NCBI RefSeq assembly: GCF_030052815.1
Contig: NW_026614695.1
Location: forward strand, 280,934 to 344,933
Source of the DNA: Hevea brasiliensis
Taxonomy: Eukaryota; Streptophyta; Magnoliopsida; Malpighiales; Euphorbiaceae
Length of the DNA: 64,000 bases
Direction: 5' to 3'
The notes under the pieces were generated by a model. The model was not told where the DNA came from. It saw only the letters and a list, made by a program, of their open reading frames with translations, and made no database searches. The translations under genes were made by a program, and so were the position numbers. This document shows, one piece after another, positions 21,818 to 33,321 of the stretch (positions are counted from its first letter, which is position 1; each line of letters starts with the position of its first letter).

Positions 21818-22356
21818 TGTAACACCCTCCCCGTAGCAACTCCGTACATTCTACTGTTCCGGTGACCGGTGTCGGTCCGGACAGCTAGAATGTCCGGAAA
21901 AAATATTTAAACTAAAGTCAGGAACCAAAATTAACTCAAATATTAATGAGAAAAATTTAGTAAAAATTTTAGAAATAAAATACAACCAAGTGAAACGAGC
22001 CGGTGCCCAAGCGATGGGTAATCGGAGGGAAGTTACAGTTCTCGCAACGAGGAGCCCTAGACTCGGGGGAAAAATTATAAAATAATTTTTGGGACTTCAG
22101 AGAAGGGTTATTGAGGTTCCCATGGCATTAGAATGCCAAGAAAATACTTAGAAAAATTTTTCAATCGGTACAGACAATTTTGACCCGTTAAGCCAAACGG
22201 AGGCCATTTTGGTCATTTCGCCTTCAGAGGTGATTTTTGGCCGACTTGTCCAGTTAAGTAAATAATTATTATGACTCAAAATATGAATAAATATTGCTAA
22301 AAATTAAATTGAAATGTGGTAGAAAAGAAAAGCAAAGAAAAATAGTGGAAATTAAG

Positions 22357-22384
22357 GATAATGACATCACATGATGTCATTATC
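22357..22384. repeat. 13-bp-arm palindrome containing TGACATCA/TGATGTCA
   Basis: GATAATGACATCA and its exact reverse complement are separated by two bases. It repeats at 28249-28276. Degraded versions occur in the solo LTR near 34908 and in family C near 44196 and 61138. It lies about 540 bp into the LTR, in the presumed promoter region, and resembles a bZIP binding palindrome. Confidence 0.75.
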
Positions 22385-23270
22385 TTACTCCTAACCAATC
22401 ACCATCTAACAAGCAATCTTAAAACACTTAAAAGAGTCAAAAATAGACCAAAAATTTCTGGTTTCCTTCTTCATCTTCAACCAGCCAAAACGTGAGTTTC
22501 TTCCTCCATAGCTTTTATTTTTTTATACCTTCCAATCTTTGATTCCTTACCCTAAAACCCTTAGGTCTCTTCATTAAAACTTGTCCACACACCTTGTAGG
22601 AGTGTTTGGCAGCCAAGAAAAGCCAAGAAAGTGAAGGAATTGCTTGGGAAAATTCTGCCCTCCTAAGGTTAGTGCACTTATACCCATTAAACTCTTTATT
22701 TCCATGATTTTGGACTTGAACTTAGTAAGATTTGTAGTTTAAATGAACAAAAAACCTATGGGTATGAACACTTGAATTTCGGCAGCCCTAATAGAGGAAG
22801 GGTTTTGAATGTTTTTAATGGACTTAGCATGAGTTGAAGATTGTATTTAAGTTATATATTTACATAGATGTTTAACTAGGGTGCTAATGGAGGTTTATGG
22901 GTAAATTGCCTTGGACACTAGGGTTTTGAGGCAAGAAAAATTGACTTGGCTTACCAACCTATTAAAGAACACTCTAATGGTCAATAAGTGACCATTTGAG
23001 GTATGTTGGCCACAAATTGAACTTAAAAATGCTATGGCAAAGTGAGGTTGCAAGCTGCCCTATGACAGCAGCATAGGGACTGAAAATTCAGTCCCTTTGC
23101 ACTGCCATAACTTGGGCTGTGTTAGTCTAATTGATGTTTGGCCAATTGGACATGAAACTAGGCTTGTAATGGCACATTTTTGCTGAAGAAACCATGCCCA
23201 AAAGACCAAAGCAAGAGGACCAAAACTTGGCCCCAATCCGGATACCCTGCAAACAGCCCCTGCAGAATGA

Positions 23271-23297
23271 CCAAATGAACAGTAACTGTTCATTTGG
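23271..23297. repeat. Inverted repeat with 13-bp arms (CCAAATGAACAGT)
   Basis: The arms CCAAATGAACAGT and ACTGTTCATTTGG surround a single A. Copies are at 29148-29174 and 35827-35853. Family C has a related hairpin at 43251-43283 and 60196-60228 with 14-bp arms and a 5-base loop. Confidence 0.85.
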
Positions 23298-23891
23298 CCA
23301 TAACTCACTGTATATTTGGTCAATTGACCTGAAATTTTTACAGCAACAAGTTAAGATATAGAAAAACAATTTTCATGAAGAAACCTACCCCAAATTATGC
23401 CCAGAACCTAACCCAAATGGCAGTCACAGTTACTGTTCAAACCTGCAACTCTGCAGATTTTTATTTGAGCAGTAATGTTTGGATGGCTATAACTCTCTCT
23501 AGAAAACTCGGATTTAGGCGATTCTTGAACCGATGAAAACCTAAGGCATAGTAGAACATTTCATATGAAGAAATTTAGACCAAATTATGAACTTAACTTG
23601 ATCAAATTACTGACCAAAGTTGGACCAAAATCTGCCAAAACCCAAAAGTGCAGCATGAATAGTGCACGTGAGCAGTAAATTTATTTTGGCCATAACTTGA
23701 GCTAAAAAACTCCAAATGGAGTGATTCAAAAAAGGAAATTCAACTAAACAAAATAAGGAACAACTTTCATGTTTACCATTTCCTCAAATTCCTACTACAA
23801 TAGTGCCCAATGGAATAGTAAAGTTGAGTTAGCAAAATTGAAAATTTTGCTTCTCTTGGTTTAAGCTTAGAAATGGTATTAATGCTTAATG

Positions 23892-24345
23892 CCAACAAGT
23901 TTTAAATGAAAAATGTAGTATGTTTGAAGTGCCAAAGTCAATGTACATATTTTCTATGCAAAAGTCAACATTTTAGTTGACTAATGAAGTGAATAGTGAC
24001 ATGAAAACTTGAAATAAGCTTGGAAATGGATTTGGTAATTGATTCCAACAAGTTTTAAATGCAAAATGTGGTACATCGGGAGTGTTAAAACCAATGTACC
24101 TATTGTCTATGCAAAAGTCAACATTTTTGTTGACCAATGAGGTGAATAGTGACACCAAAACTTGAAATTCAAAATTTGAAATTAGAAATGCATCTAGGGG
24201 ACTTTAAATTGCAATTGGCAATTAATACTAGTAAATGTAAAACTCAAAATGTGGGATCTTGGTGTAATTAGAATTAATATATCCATTAAGTATAAGAAGG
24301 TCAACATTTTAGTTGACTAGTATGGTGAATAGTAATCAAAATGAT
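23892..24345 (+). repeat. Three degenerate 153-bp tandem units in the family B LTR
   Basis: The units start at 23892 and 24045 (both ccaacaagttttaaatg) and near 24200, and each ends with gtcaacatttt-gttgac and gtgaatagtga. The third is the most diverged. The same block is in the 3' LTR (about 29745-30195) and, starting with the second half of unit 1, in the solo LTR (about 36451-36905). Confidence 0.8.
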
Positions 24346-25006
24346 TAGTGAATTAAGATGAAGACCTAGAACCAATTCTAAGCTTAAATGCTTATAATTG
24401 TATGACAAATATGGACTATGCATCCTAGTCAAAATTGTTAAAAAGAAATTTAGGCCATAAATTTGAAATCCATGAAATATTCATGGATTACTTGAAACAT
24501 GAAAAATAAGTCACCTAATTGATGTGAATAGATAGTTAGGGCATATATGCCCATCACAAATGGAATTCATAAAATATTAGAAACTCAACTTGAAATATAA
24601 AATTTGTAATTACATAAGTAGATTCTTGAATGTATAAATGAGAAAGGAAAAATGTTTTGAATACAATGGTACATGTGAACAATTGTTTAGAATTGCGATC
24701 AATATGAATAACATAATGAATGGATAAATAAACCATATTAATGTATGAATGAGACATTAGTTCTCATTATTGTAAAGAGGAGAAGTATTTTGAGTACAAT
24801 GGTATAAAAGAATAATTGATGTGAATTGTGATCATATAAATGATCAAATGAATGTATGAATTATGATTGAAATTTATCATGAAAAAAATGAAGTCATAAA
24901 GCACAATATATTAACATTTTAAAATATCAAATGCCCTAGTATACCTAACAAGATTGGTTTGGATAGTTTGGCATGCCAATAGGGTATTGTTTTAGCGATC
25001 GCAAAG

Positions 25007-25125
25007 GCTTTATGCTGTATTCATGGCTTTATGCCCGTATTCATGGCTTTTATGCCCGTATGCATGGCTTTTATGCCCGATTATGTGATATCATGGCTTT
25101 TTAGCCATACTGACTGCATACATGG
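25007..25125 (+). repeat. Tandem array of a roughly 20-bp unit (catggcttttatgcccgtat)
   Basis: About four to five imperfect units carry the core ggctttatgcccgtattcat and then degrade. Copies are at 30860-30979, 37397-37516 and, on the minus strand, about 63475-63598. It lies about 1.15 kb before the LTR end. No function is recognised. Confidence 0.85.
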
Positions 25126-25579
25126 TTGACGTTCTGCGTCCAATGGTATGACGGCCCGAGGCACCGCGGTGTCCAGTGCCAACGACCCGTTATCCAGTCC
25201 AGTCATCTAGTATAGGTTACTTGGGCAGTCAATTAAAGTATTATTCAATTCAGACTAAGTTAAGTTAAGTATAATGAAAATCCAAAGACAATTAAATTAA
25301 GTATTGAATGAACAAGCAAAAGAGATTAGCAAAAGAAACATAACAAAAATAAATTACGTAATGCAGATGCACTTGAAATACAATACGATAGAATAAATTA
25401 TATACTGCTAGTATTCTCAAAAGTTATAAACTAAGCACTTCCAAAGAGGAACAAACTAGTATATAAGATCGTTGATACTAGAAATACCATACCAAATTAA
25501 ATTGATTCTTGAGTATCTAAATTATCATTTATTTCTTTCTTTACTTGTATATATTATTTCTGGTTATATTATTGCACCA

Positions 25580-25619
25580 CTAAGCAGAAATGCTTAGCGC
25601 GATGCAATTGCTTCCTCGC
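25580..25619 (+). other. Paired stem-loop module, family B version
   Basis: Stem I is CTAAGCA-GAAA-TGCTTAG (25580-25597), directly after TTGCACCACT. Stem II is clearest in the 3' LTR at 31456-31480: GCGCGA, a bulged T, GGAA, loop TTGC, TTCC, TCGCGC. Other copies are at 31439-31480, 37978-38017 and 62975-63016 (minus strand). Confidence 0.6.
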
Positions 25620-26273
25620 AGTATCAAGGTAAAACCAGAGATCGCCGATCGAGATTTTTGGAGTCCAGATCTGCAGAAGTGTCAGAAGAGTTCAAGATTT
25701 TCTCCTCCTCAGCAATGCATGTAGATAGGGCTCATTTTATACATGTTATGTATATTGTTCATTTCTAGCACATTGTAAATTATTTGTATATCTTGTACAA
25801 AATAAACTCATGTAATTAACCTATGAATTATGGAAGCTATTCAAAGTAAGTATTTTAGTATGTGAATTGAATTTGAGTTATAATGAGATTATACTTGTGA
25901 ATATTGAGATATTGAAAATCTAATGAGATTTCTGAGAAATCTGGATACTGCATTGAGATACATTATGTTTAAAAAATTTTGAGACTATTAAGTTTTGGGA
26001 AATTGAGTATATAGTGAAATTGTCTTTGGCAGGTTCAGAAGAACTGTTAGTCCAAATTACAGCCGACACTTTGTCGGATTATCGTTAAAATTTTTGAAAT
26101 TTCCAATTTTGTTAGATTTTGATAAAAGTAAAAATAGCCTAAATCTTCAATAAAGTTTTTGAATAAATAAATCAAGAACTGTAATGAAATCAGATAAAAT
26201 AGAGTGCTCCGGCACACTGAGTGGCATAACTTGCTCGGCTACACTGTAGTCGGGTAAGGGGTGTCACATTTAG

Positions 26274-26286
26274 TGGTATCAGAGCC
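26274..26286 (+). promoter_or_regulatory. Primer-binding site of Element 3 (initiator Met tRNA)
   Basis: tggtatcagagcc is exact and begins 6 bases after the LTR end. Confidence 0.92.
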
Positions 26287-26395
26287 TGGTTTAGGCGTTT
26301 CTGGGCCTAGATTGAGTCCATACCATGCATTGCATTTGTAAGAGTCGAGGTGACACTAACGCAGATCTGTTTATCTTTCTTATTTTGAATAGGAT

Positions 26396-27506
26396 ATGGA
26401 CCCTTCATCTCAGAGAGCCGTTGAGGAGGAAGTGGAGAGTCATGCTCCACTGCGGCACTGAGACCGGGCGTGAGAGAATCGCTCGCCCACTCAAGCAGAG
26501 CCTGCTCAGCCTCCACAGGCCATGTTCCAACAAATGGCCGACTTCTTCAGACAAATGGCCGGGGTAATGCCAGCACCACCACCACCACCAGCTCCACAGC
26601 AGAAATCACACCTGGAAAGGCTAAGGAAGTTTGGAGCTGTGGACTTCTATGGCAAGAGAGAAGATGACTGCATGCGGTAGAATTGGTTGAATGCAGCAGA
26701 GTACTAAAACAACTTCATCAGACTCGAGCAAAACTGAAGCTACCATCTCTTTACTGCAAGATGATGCATATGAGTGGTGGGACACCGTGTCCAGTGAAGT
26801 GCAGATAGAAGCTGTAACTTGGGACTTCTTTCTTTCAGAATTCAAGAAGAAATATGTGGGTACTGTATACCTGGAAGAGAGAAGAAGAGAGTTTATAAAC
26901 CTGAGGCAGAGACAGTTGTCAGTGGCCGAATATGAGAAGGAATTCGTAAGATTGAGCCGCTATGGAAGGGAGATAGTTCCTAATGAAGCTGAAAGATGTA
27001 AGAGGTTTGAAGAGGGACTAAATGACAACATAAAGATTCAGCTCACTGCCCTGGGAATTACAGAATTTACTAAGTTAGTGGAAGCGGCAATAAAGGTTGA
27101 AAAAGTGAGAATAAATGAACAAAATAGGAAAGATAGGCAGCGTAAGAGGGAATTTGGACCAGGACAGTCAAGTATACCGACTGATAGTAAGAAGTTTAAG
27201 GGTTCTGGTTCACAAGATCAGACACAGGGCCACAGAGGCCAGATTGGAATATCTATAGCTAGTTCTCTGGGCGCAATAATAAGGGGATCAACCCCAGTGC
27301 CTGAATGTATGCATTGTGGCAGAAGACATAGAGGGGAGTGTCGACTGTTAACTGGGAAGTGTTTCAAGTGTGGGGCTACGGATCATTTCATAAGAGATTG
27401 CCCTCAGAGGAGTGGTTCAATAGCTCCGGTACAAGTTGATAGACCTTCCCCTATAGTTCAAAGGGGTAAAAGATCGCAGAGCGTAAACGGCCGACATTTC
27501 ACGTAA
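26396..27506 (+). pseudogene. gag: gag of Element 3, 5' part frameshifted
   Basis: The likely start is the ATG at 26396 (MDPSSQRAVEEEVESHAPL), which runs into TGA at 26459. The next 230 bases hold readable but scattered gag pieces. The frame is open from 26691 to 27506 (271 codons). Its capsid domain has LLQDDAYEWWDTVSSEVQ, FFLSEFKKKYVGTVYLEERR and LSVAEYEKEFVRLSRYG. The zinc knuckle is CFKCGATDHFIRDC near 27361-27402, after a Cys/His pair (CMHCGRRHRGEC). It differs clearly in sequence from the gag of Elements 1 and 2, so family B is a separate lineage rather than an A element with a changed LTR. Confidence 0.9.
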
Positions 27507-27699
27507 GATTGTTTCGAGACCGTTGAAAAGCCCAAGTCGTGGTGGCACCACAAGTATATGCTATGGAAGCTCGGGAAGAGCGAAACCTGCATAATCGATG
27601 AGGCGATACAAGGAAATGAAGAAACAAGAAGGTAGCAACTCCCCGATTACTTAAGTCAGGTAAATTTCGAGGACGAAATTTAAATAAGAGGGGAAGAGT
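27507..27699 (+). other. Collapsed pol site, hairpin and polypurine tract of Element 3
   Basis: After gag, a remnant of the linker (APQVYAMEAREE, near 27549) is followed within 100 bases by the pre-PPT hairpin AAATTTCG-AGGA-CGAAATTT (27662-27681) and the purine tract aagaggggaagagt before 27700. All of protease, RT, RNase H and integrase is absent between the linker and the hairpin. Confidence 0.85.
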
Positions 27700-30600
27700 T
27701 GTAACACCCTCCCCGTAGCAACTCCGTACATTCTACTGTTCCGGTGACCGGTGTCGGTCCGGACAGCTAGAACGTCCGGAAAAATATTTAAACTAAAGTC
27801 AGGAACCAAAATTAACTCAAATATTAATGAGAAAAATTTAGTAAAAATTTTAGAAATAAAATATAACCAAGTGAAACGAGCCGGTGCCTAAGCGATGGGT
27901 AACCGGAGGGAAGTTGCGGTTCTCGCAACGAGGAGCCCTAGACCCGGGGGAAAAATTATAAAATAATTTTTGGGACTCCAGAGAAGGGTTATTGAGGTTC
28001 CCATGGCATTAGAATGCCAAGAAAATACTTAGAAAAAATTTTCAATCGGTACAGACAATTTTGACCCGTTAAGCCAAACGGAGGGCATTTTGGTCATTTC
28101 GCCTTCAGAGGTGATTTTTGGCCGACTTGTCCAGTTAAGTAAATAATTATTATGACTCAAAATATGAATAAAATATTGCTAAAAATTAAATTGAAATGTG
28201 GTAGAAAAGAAAAGCAAAGAAAAATAGTGGAAATTAAGGATAATGACATCACATGATGTCATTATCTTACTCCTAACCAATCACCATCTAACAAGCAATC
28301 TTAAAACACTTAAAAGAGTCAAAAATAGACCAAAAATTTATGGTTTCCTTCTTCATCTTCAACCAGCCAAAACGTGAGTTTCTTCCTCCATAGCTTTTAT
28401 TTTTTTATACCTTCCAATCTTTGATTCCTTACCCTAAAACCCTTAGGTCTCTTCATTAAAACTTGTCCACACACCTTGTAGGAGTGTTTGGCAGCCAAGA
28501 AAAGCCAAGAAAGTGAAGGAATTGCTTGGGAAAATTCTGCCCTCCTAAGGTTAGTGCACTTATACCCATTAAACTCTTTATTTCCATGATTTTGGACTTG
28601 AACTTAGTAAGATTTGTAGTTTAAATGAACAAAAAACCTATGGGTATGAACACTTGAATTTTGGCAGCCCTAATAGAGGAAGGGTTTTGAATGTTTTTAA
28701 TGGACTTAGCATGAGTTGAAGGTTGTATTTAAGTTATATATTTATATAAATGTTTAACTAGGGTGCTAATGGAGGTTTATGGGTAAATTGCCTTGGACAC
28801 TAGGGTTTTGAGGCATGAAAAATTGACTTGGCTTACCAACCTATTAAAGAACACTCTAATGGTCAATAAGTGACCATTTGAGGTATGTTGGCCACAAATT
28901 GAGCTTAAAAATGCTATGGCAAAGTGAGGTTGCAGGCTGCCCTATGACAAGAAAGATAGGACTGAAAATTCAGTCCCTTTGCACTGCCATAACTTGGGCT
29001 GTGTTAGTCCAATTGATGTTTGGCCAATTGGACATGAAACTAGGCTTGTAATGGCACATTTTTTCTGAAGAAACCATGCCCAAAAGACCAAAGCAAGAGG
29101 ACCAAAACTTGGCCCAATCCGATACTCCCAAAGCAAATACAGAATGACCAAATGAACAGTAACTGTTCATTTGGCCATAACTCACTGTATATTTGGTCAA
29201 TTGACCTGAAATTTTTACAGCAACAAGTTAAGACATAGACAAACCCCAAATTATGCCCAGAACCTAACCCAAATGGCAGTCACAAGCATCGCTCAAACTG
29301 CAACTCGCAGATTTTTATTTGAGCAAGAATGTTTGGATGGCTATAACTCACTCTAGAAAACTCGGATTTAGGCGATTCTTGAACCGATGAAAACCTAAGG
29401 CATAGTAGAACATTTCATATGAAGAAAGTTAGACCAAATTATGAACTTAACTTGATCAAATTACTGACCAAAGTTGGACCAAAATCTGCCAAAACCCAAA
29501 AGTGTAGCATGAATAGTGCACGTGAACAGTAAACTTATTTTGGCCATAACTTGAGCTACAAAACTCCAAATGGAGTGATTCAAAAAAGGAAATTCAACTA
29601 GACAAAATAAGGAACAACTTTCATGTTTACCATTTCCTCAAATTCCTACTACAATAGTGCCCAATAGAATAGTAAAGTTGAGTTAGCAAAATTGAAAAAT
29701 TTGCTTCTCTTGGTTTAAGCTTAGAAATGGTATTAATGCTTAATGCCAACAAGTTTAAATGAAAAATGTAGTATGTTTGAAGTGCCAAAGTCAATGTACA
29801 TATTTTCTATGTAAAAGTCAACATTTTAGTTGACTAATGAAGTGAATAGTGACATGAAAACTTGAAATAAGCTTGGAAATGGATTTGGTAATTGATTCCA
29901 ACAAGTTTTAAATGCAAAATGTGGTACATCGGGAGTGTTAAAACCAATGTACCTATTGTCTATGCAAAAGTCAACATTTTTGTTGACCAATGAGGTGAAT
30001 AGTGACACCAAAACTTGAAATTCAAAATTTGAAATTAGAAATGCATCTAGGGGACTTTAAATTGCAATTGGCAATTAATACTAGTAAATGTAAAACTCAA
30101 AATGTGGGATCTTGGTGTAATTAGAATTAATATATCCATTAAGTATAAAAAGGTCAACATTTTGGTTGACTAGTATGGTGAATAGTAATCAAAATGATCA
30201 GTAAATTAAGATGAAGACCTAGAACCAATTCTAAGCTTAAATGCTTATAATTGTATGACAAAGATGGACTATGCATCCTAGTCAAAATTGTTAAAAAGAA
30301 ATTTAGGCCATAAATTTGAAATCCATTAAATATTCATGGATTACTTGAAACATGAAAAATAAGTCACCTAATTGATGTGAATAGATAGTTAGGGCATATA
30401 TGCCCATCACAAATGGAATTCATAAAATATTAGAAACTCAACTTGAAATATAAAATTTGTAATTACATAAGTAGATTCTTGAATGTATAAATGAGAAAGG
30501 AAAAATGTTTTGAATACAATGGTACATGTGAACAATTGTTTAGAATTGCGATCAATATGAATAACATAATGAATGGATAAATAAACCATATTAATGTATG

Positions 30601-32127
30601 AATGAGACATTAGTTCTCATTATTGTAAAGAGGAGAAGTATTTTGAGTACAATGGTATAAAAGAATAATTGATGTGAATTGTGATCATATAAATGATCAA
30701 ATGAATGTATGAATTATGATTAAAATTTATCATGAAAAAAATGAAGTCATAAAGCACAATATATTAACATTTTAAAATATCAATGCCCTAGTATACCTAA
30801 CAAGATTGGTTTGGATAGTTTGGCATGCCAATAGGTATTGTTTTAGCAAGATCGCAAAGGCTTTATGCCTGTATTCATGGCTTTATGCCCGTATTCATGG
30901 CTTTTATGCCCGTATGCATGGCTTTTATGCCCAATTATGTGATATCATGGCTTTTTAGCCATACTGACTGCATACATGGTTGACGTTCTGCGTCCCATGG
31001 TATGACGGCCCCAGGCACCGCGGTGTCCAGTGCCAACGACCCGTTATCCAGTCCAGTCGTCTAGTATAGGTTACTTGGCGACCAATTAAAGTATTATTCA
31101 ATTCAGGCAGCTAAGTTAAGTTAAGTATAATGAAAATCCAGTACAATTAAATTAAGTATTGAATGAACAAGCAAAAGAGATTAGCAAAAGAAACATAACA
31201 AAAATATAAATTACAGAACCGTACAGACTTGAATTACAATACAGATAGAATAAATTATATACCTACTAGTATTACTGAAAAGTTATAAACTAAGCACTTC
31301 CAAAGAGGAACAAACTAGTATATAAGATCGTTGATACTAGAAATACCATACCAAATTAAATTGATTCTTGAGTATCTGAATTATCATTTATTTCTTTCTT
31401 TACTTGTATATATTATTTCTGGTTATATTATTGCACCACTAAGCAGAAATGCTTAGCGCGATGGAATTGCTTCCTCGCGCAGTGCATCAAGGTAAAACCA
31501 AGAGACTGTCGATCGAGATTTTTGGAGTCCAGATCTGTATGTCGAAGAGTTCAAGATTTTCACCTCCTCAAAGAATGCATGTAGATAGGTCTCATTTTAT
31601 ACATGTTATGTATATTGTTCATTTCTAGCACATTGTAAATTATTTGTATATCTTGTACAAAATAAACTCATGTAATTAACCTATGAATTATGGAAGCTAT
31701 TCAAAGTAAGTATTTTAGTATGTGAATTGAATTTGAGTTATAATGAGATTATACTTGTGAATATTGAGATATTGAAAATCTAATGAGATTTCTGAGAAAT
31801 CTGATATCGCATTGAGATACATTATGTTTAAAAAATTTTGAGACTATTAAGTTTTGGGAAATTGAGTATATAGTGAAATTGTCTTTGGCAGGTTCAGAAG
31901 AACTGTTAGTCCAAATTACAGCCGACACTTTGTCGGATTATTGTTAAAATTTTTGAAATTTCCAATTTAGTTAGATTTTGATAAAAGTAAAAATAGCCTA
32001 AATCTTCAATAAAGTTTTTGAATAAATAAATCAAGAACTGTAATGAAATCAGATAAAATAGAGTGCTCCGGCACACTGAGTGGCATAACTTGCTCGGCTA
32101 CACTGTAGTCGGGTAAGGGGTGTCACA
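27700..32127 (+). repeat. 3' LTR of Element 3 (family B)
   Basis: It is collinear with the 5' LTR except for small indels, many at CAG/CTG. It starts TGTAACACCC and ends GTGTCACA, followed by TSD tggca (32128-32132). The donor-like site is at 28550, stem-loops at 31439-31480 and the acceptor-like site ends at 31891. There is no gene. Confidence 0.95.
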
Positions 32128-32132
32128 TGGCA

Positions 32133-33279
32133 TGTACAGCCAGTGTTGATTGATCAGATCAGAATGGCTGCTCAGAGTGATGTTAAATATCAGAAGCTAT
32201 TGAAAGAAGTCCAGCAGGGCAAGAAACCTGAATTTTCTGTGAGAGATGATGGTTTATTGCTACATCAGGACAGAATGTGCATTCCTAGTGATGTGGAATT
32301 GAGACAGATCATTATGAAGGAAGCACATGAGTCTCCTTTTGCTATGCACCCTGGTGGAACTAAAATGTACAGAGGGCTGAAAGAGCATTACGGTGGATGG
32401 GTATGAAGAGAGATATAGTGAGTTTGTTTCCAAATGCCTAACTTGTCAAGTGAAGGCGTAACATCAAGTTCAGCTTGGTTTGTTACATCCTTTGTCGATG
32501 CAGAGTGGAAATGGGAACGAATAACTATGGATTTTGTTACAGGACTTCTAAGGACACAGAGTAGTCATGATGTAGTATGGGTTATAGTTGACAGATTGAC
32601 CAAGTCTGCTCACTTTTTGCCAGTTCGGATGGATTATAGATTGGAAAGATTGGCCAAATTGTACATATATGAGATTGTAAAATTGCATGGAGTGCCAGTA
32701 TCAATTGTGTCTGACAGAGATCCTAGGTTCACTTCTAGATTCTGGGGTAGTCTTCAGAGAGCCCTAGGAACTAGATTGAACTTCAAAGACAAAGATTCCC
32801 CATGCATGCATAGCCACCCGAGAGGGTTATTCAGATATTGGAGGATATGCTACGGGCTTGTGTGATTGAATTTGAAAGTAGTTGGGATACACACTGGCCT
32901 TTGATTGAGTTTGCTTATAACAATAGCTACCAATCAAGCATTGGGATGCCTCCATATGAAGCTTTGCATGGCAAAAAGTGCAGAACTCCCTTATGTTGGG
33001 ATGAAGTAGGTGAAAGGAAGATGATTGGGCCAGAAATTGTTCAGCAGACAGAGGAAAAGATCAGATTGATCAGAGATAGACTCAAGGCTGCATCACACCG
33101 TCCGAAGTCCTATGTTGATCTGAGGAGAAGAGATATTGAATATGCAGTGGGTGATAAAGTATTCCTCAAAGTTTCTCCTTGGAAGAGGATTATGAGATTT
33201 GGCAGAAAGGGGAAGCTACTTGGGAATGTGACGAGGATATGAGGAGACAACACCCATAGCTGTTCAGAGACTAATGCCA
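32133..33279 (+). pseudogene. pol: Integrase of Element 1, frameshifted, chromodomain deleted
   Basis: Open runs are 32143-32406 (zinc region, FAMHPGGTKMYRGLKEHY), 32434-32865 (core with ITMDFVTGL and SIVSDRDP) and 32838-33242 (EDMLRACVIEFESSWDTH, GMPPYEALHG). A base lost in the TGGTGG near 32392 causes the first shift. The HPQTDGQ region near 32790-32820 is scrambled. After KGKL the sequence jumps to the end of the chromodomain. A deletion of about 295 bp relative to Element 2 (17587 to 17882) joins ggaaact to ggaagct, removing the GPY/F region and most of the chromodomain and shifting the frame to a TGA at 33240. Confidence 0.92.
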
Positions 33280-33283
33280 GGTA

Positions 33284-33321
33284 AAATTTCAAGACGAAAT
33301 TTATTTTAAGTGGGGGAGAAT
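33284..33321 (+). promoter_or_regulatory. Pre-PPT hairpin and polypurine tract of Element 1
   Basis: AAATTTCA-AGA-CGAAATTT (33284-33302) has a closing-pair mismatch. It is followed by aagtgggggagaat, which has a T inside the purine run, and then the LTR at 33322. Confidence 0.8.

Larger units (their letters stand above)
21818..26268 (+). repeat. 5' LTR of Element 3 (family B)
   Basis: It starts TGTAACACCCTCC and ends GGGGTGTCACA. Landmarks are a 13-bp-arm palindrome with TGACATCA at 22357-22384, a donor-like site at 22678, an inverted repeat at 23271-23297, the palindrome ggtcaattgacc at 23318-23329, three 153-bp tandem units at 23892-24345, a 20-bp tandem array at 25007-25125, stem-loops at 25580-25619 and an acceptor-like site ending at 26032. 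Minus-strand ORFs here are shadows. Confidence 0.95.
21818..32127 (+). mobile_element. Element 3: gag-only LTR retrotransposon (family B LTRs)
   Basis: LTRs of 4451 bp (21818-26268) and 4428 bp (27700-32127) enclose only about 1.43 kb: primer site, a damaged gag, a short linker and the polypurine tract. No protease, RT or integrase is visible. The LTRs differ from family A over most of their length but share its ends and several motifs. The 5-bp TSD tggca shows a normal integration, so another element must have supplied the enzymes. The layout matches the non-autonomous class called TR-GAG (terminal repeats with a gag domain). An ordinary internal deletion of a full element is the alternative. 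Confidence 0.93.

Noticed and set aside
23973..24158. Minus-strand 61-codon frame repeated identically in three family B LTRs.
   Set aside because: It is produced by the 153-bp tandem units of the LTR. It begins and ends with the same repeated peptide and has no independent support.
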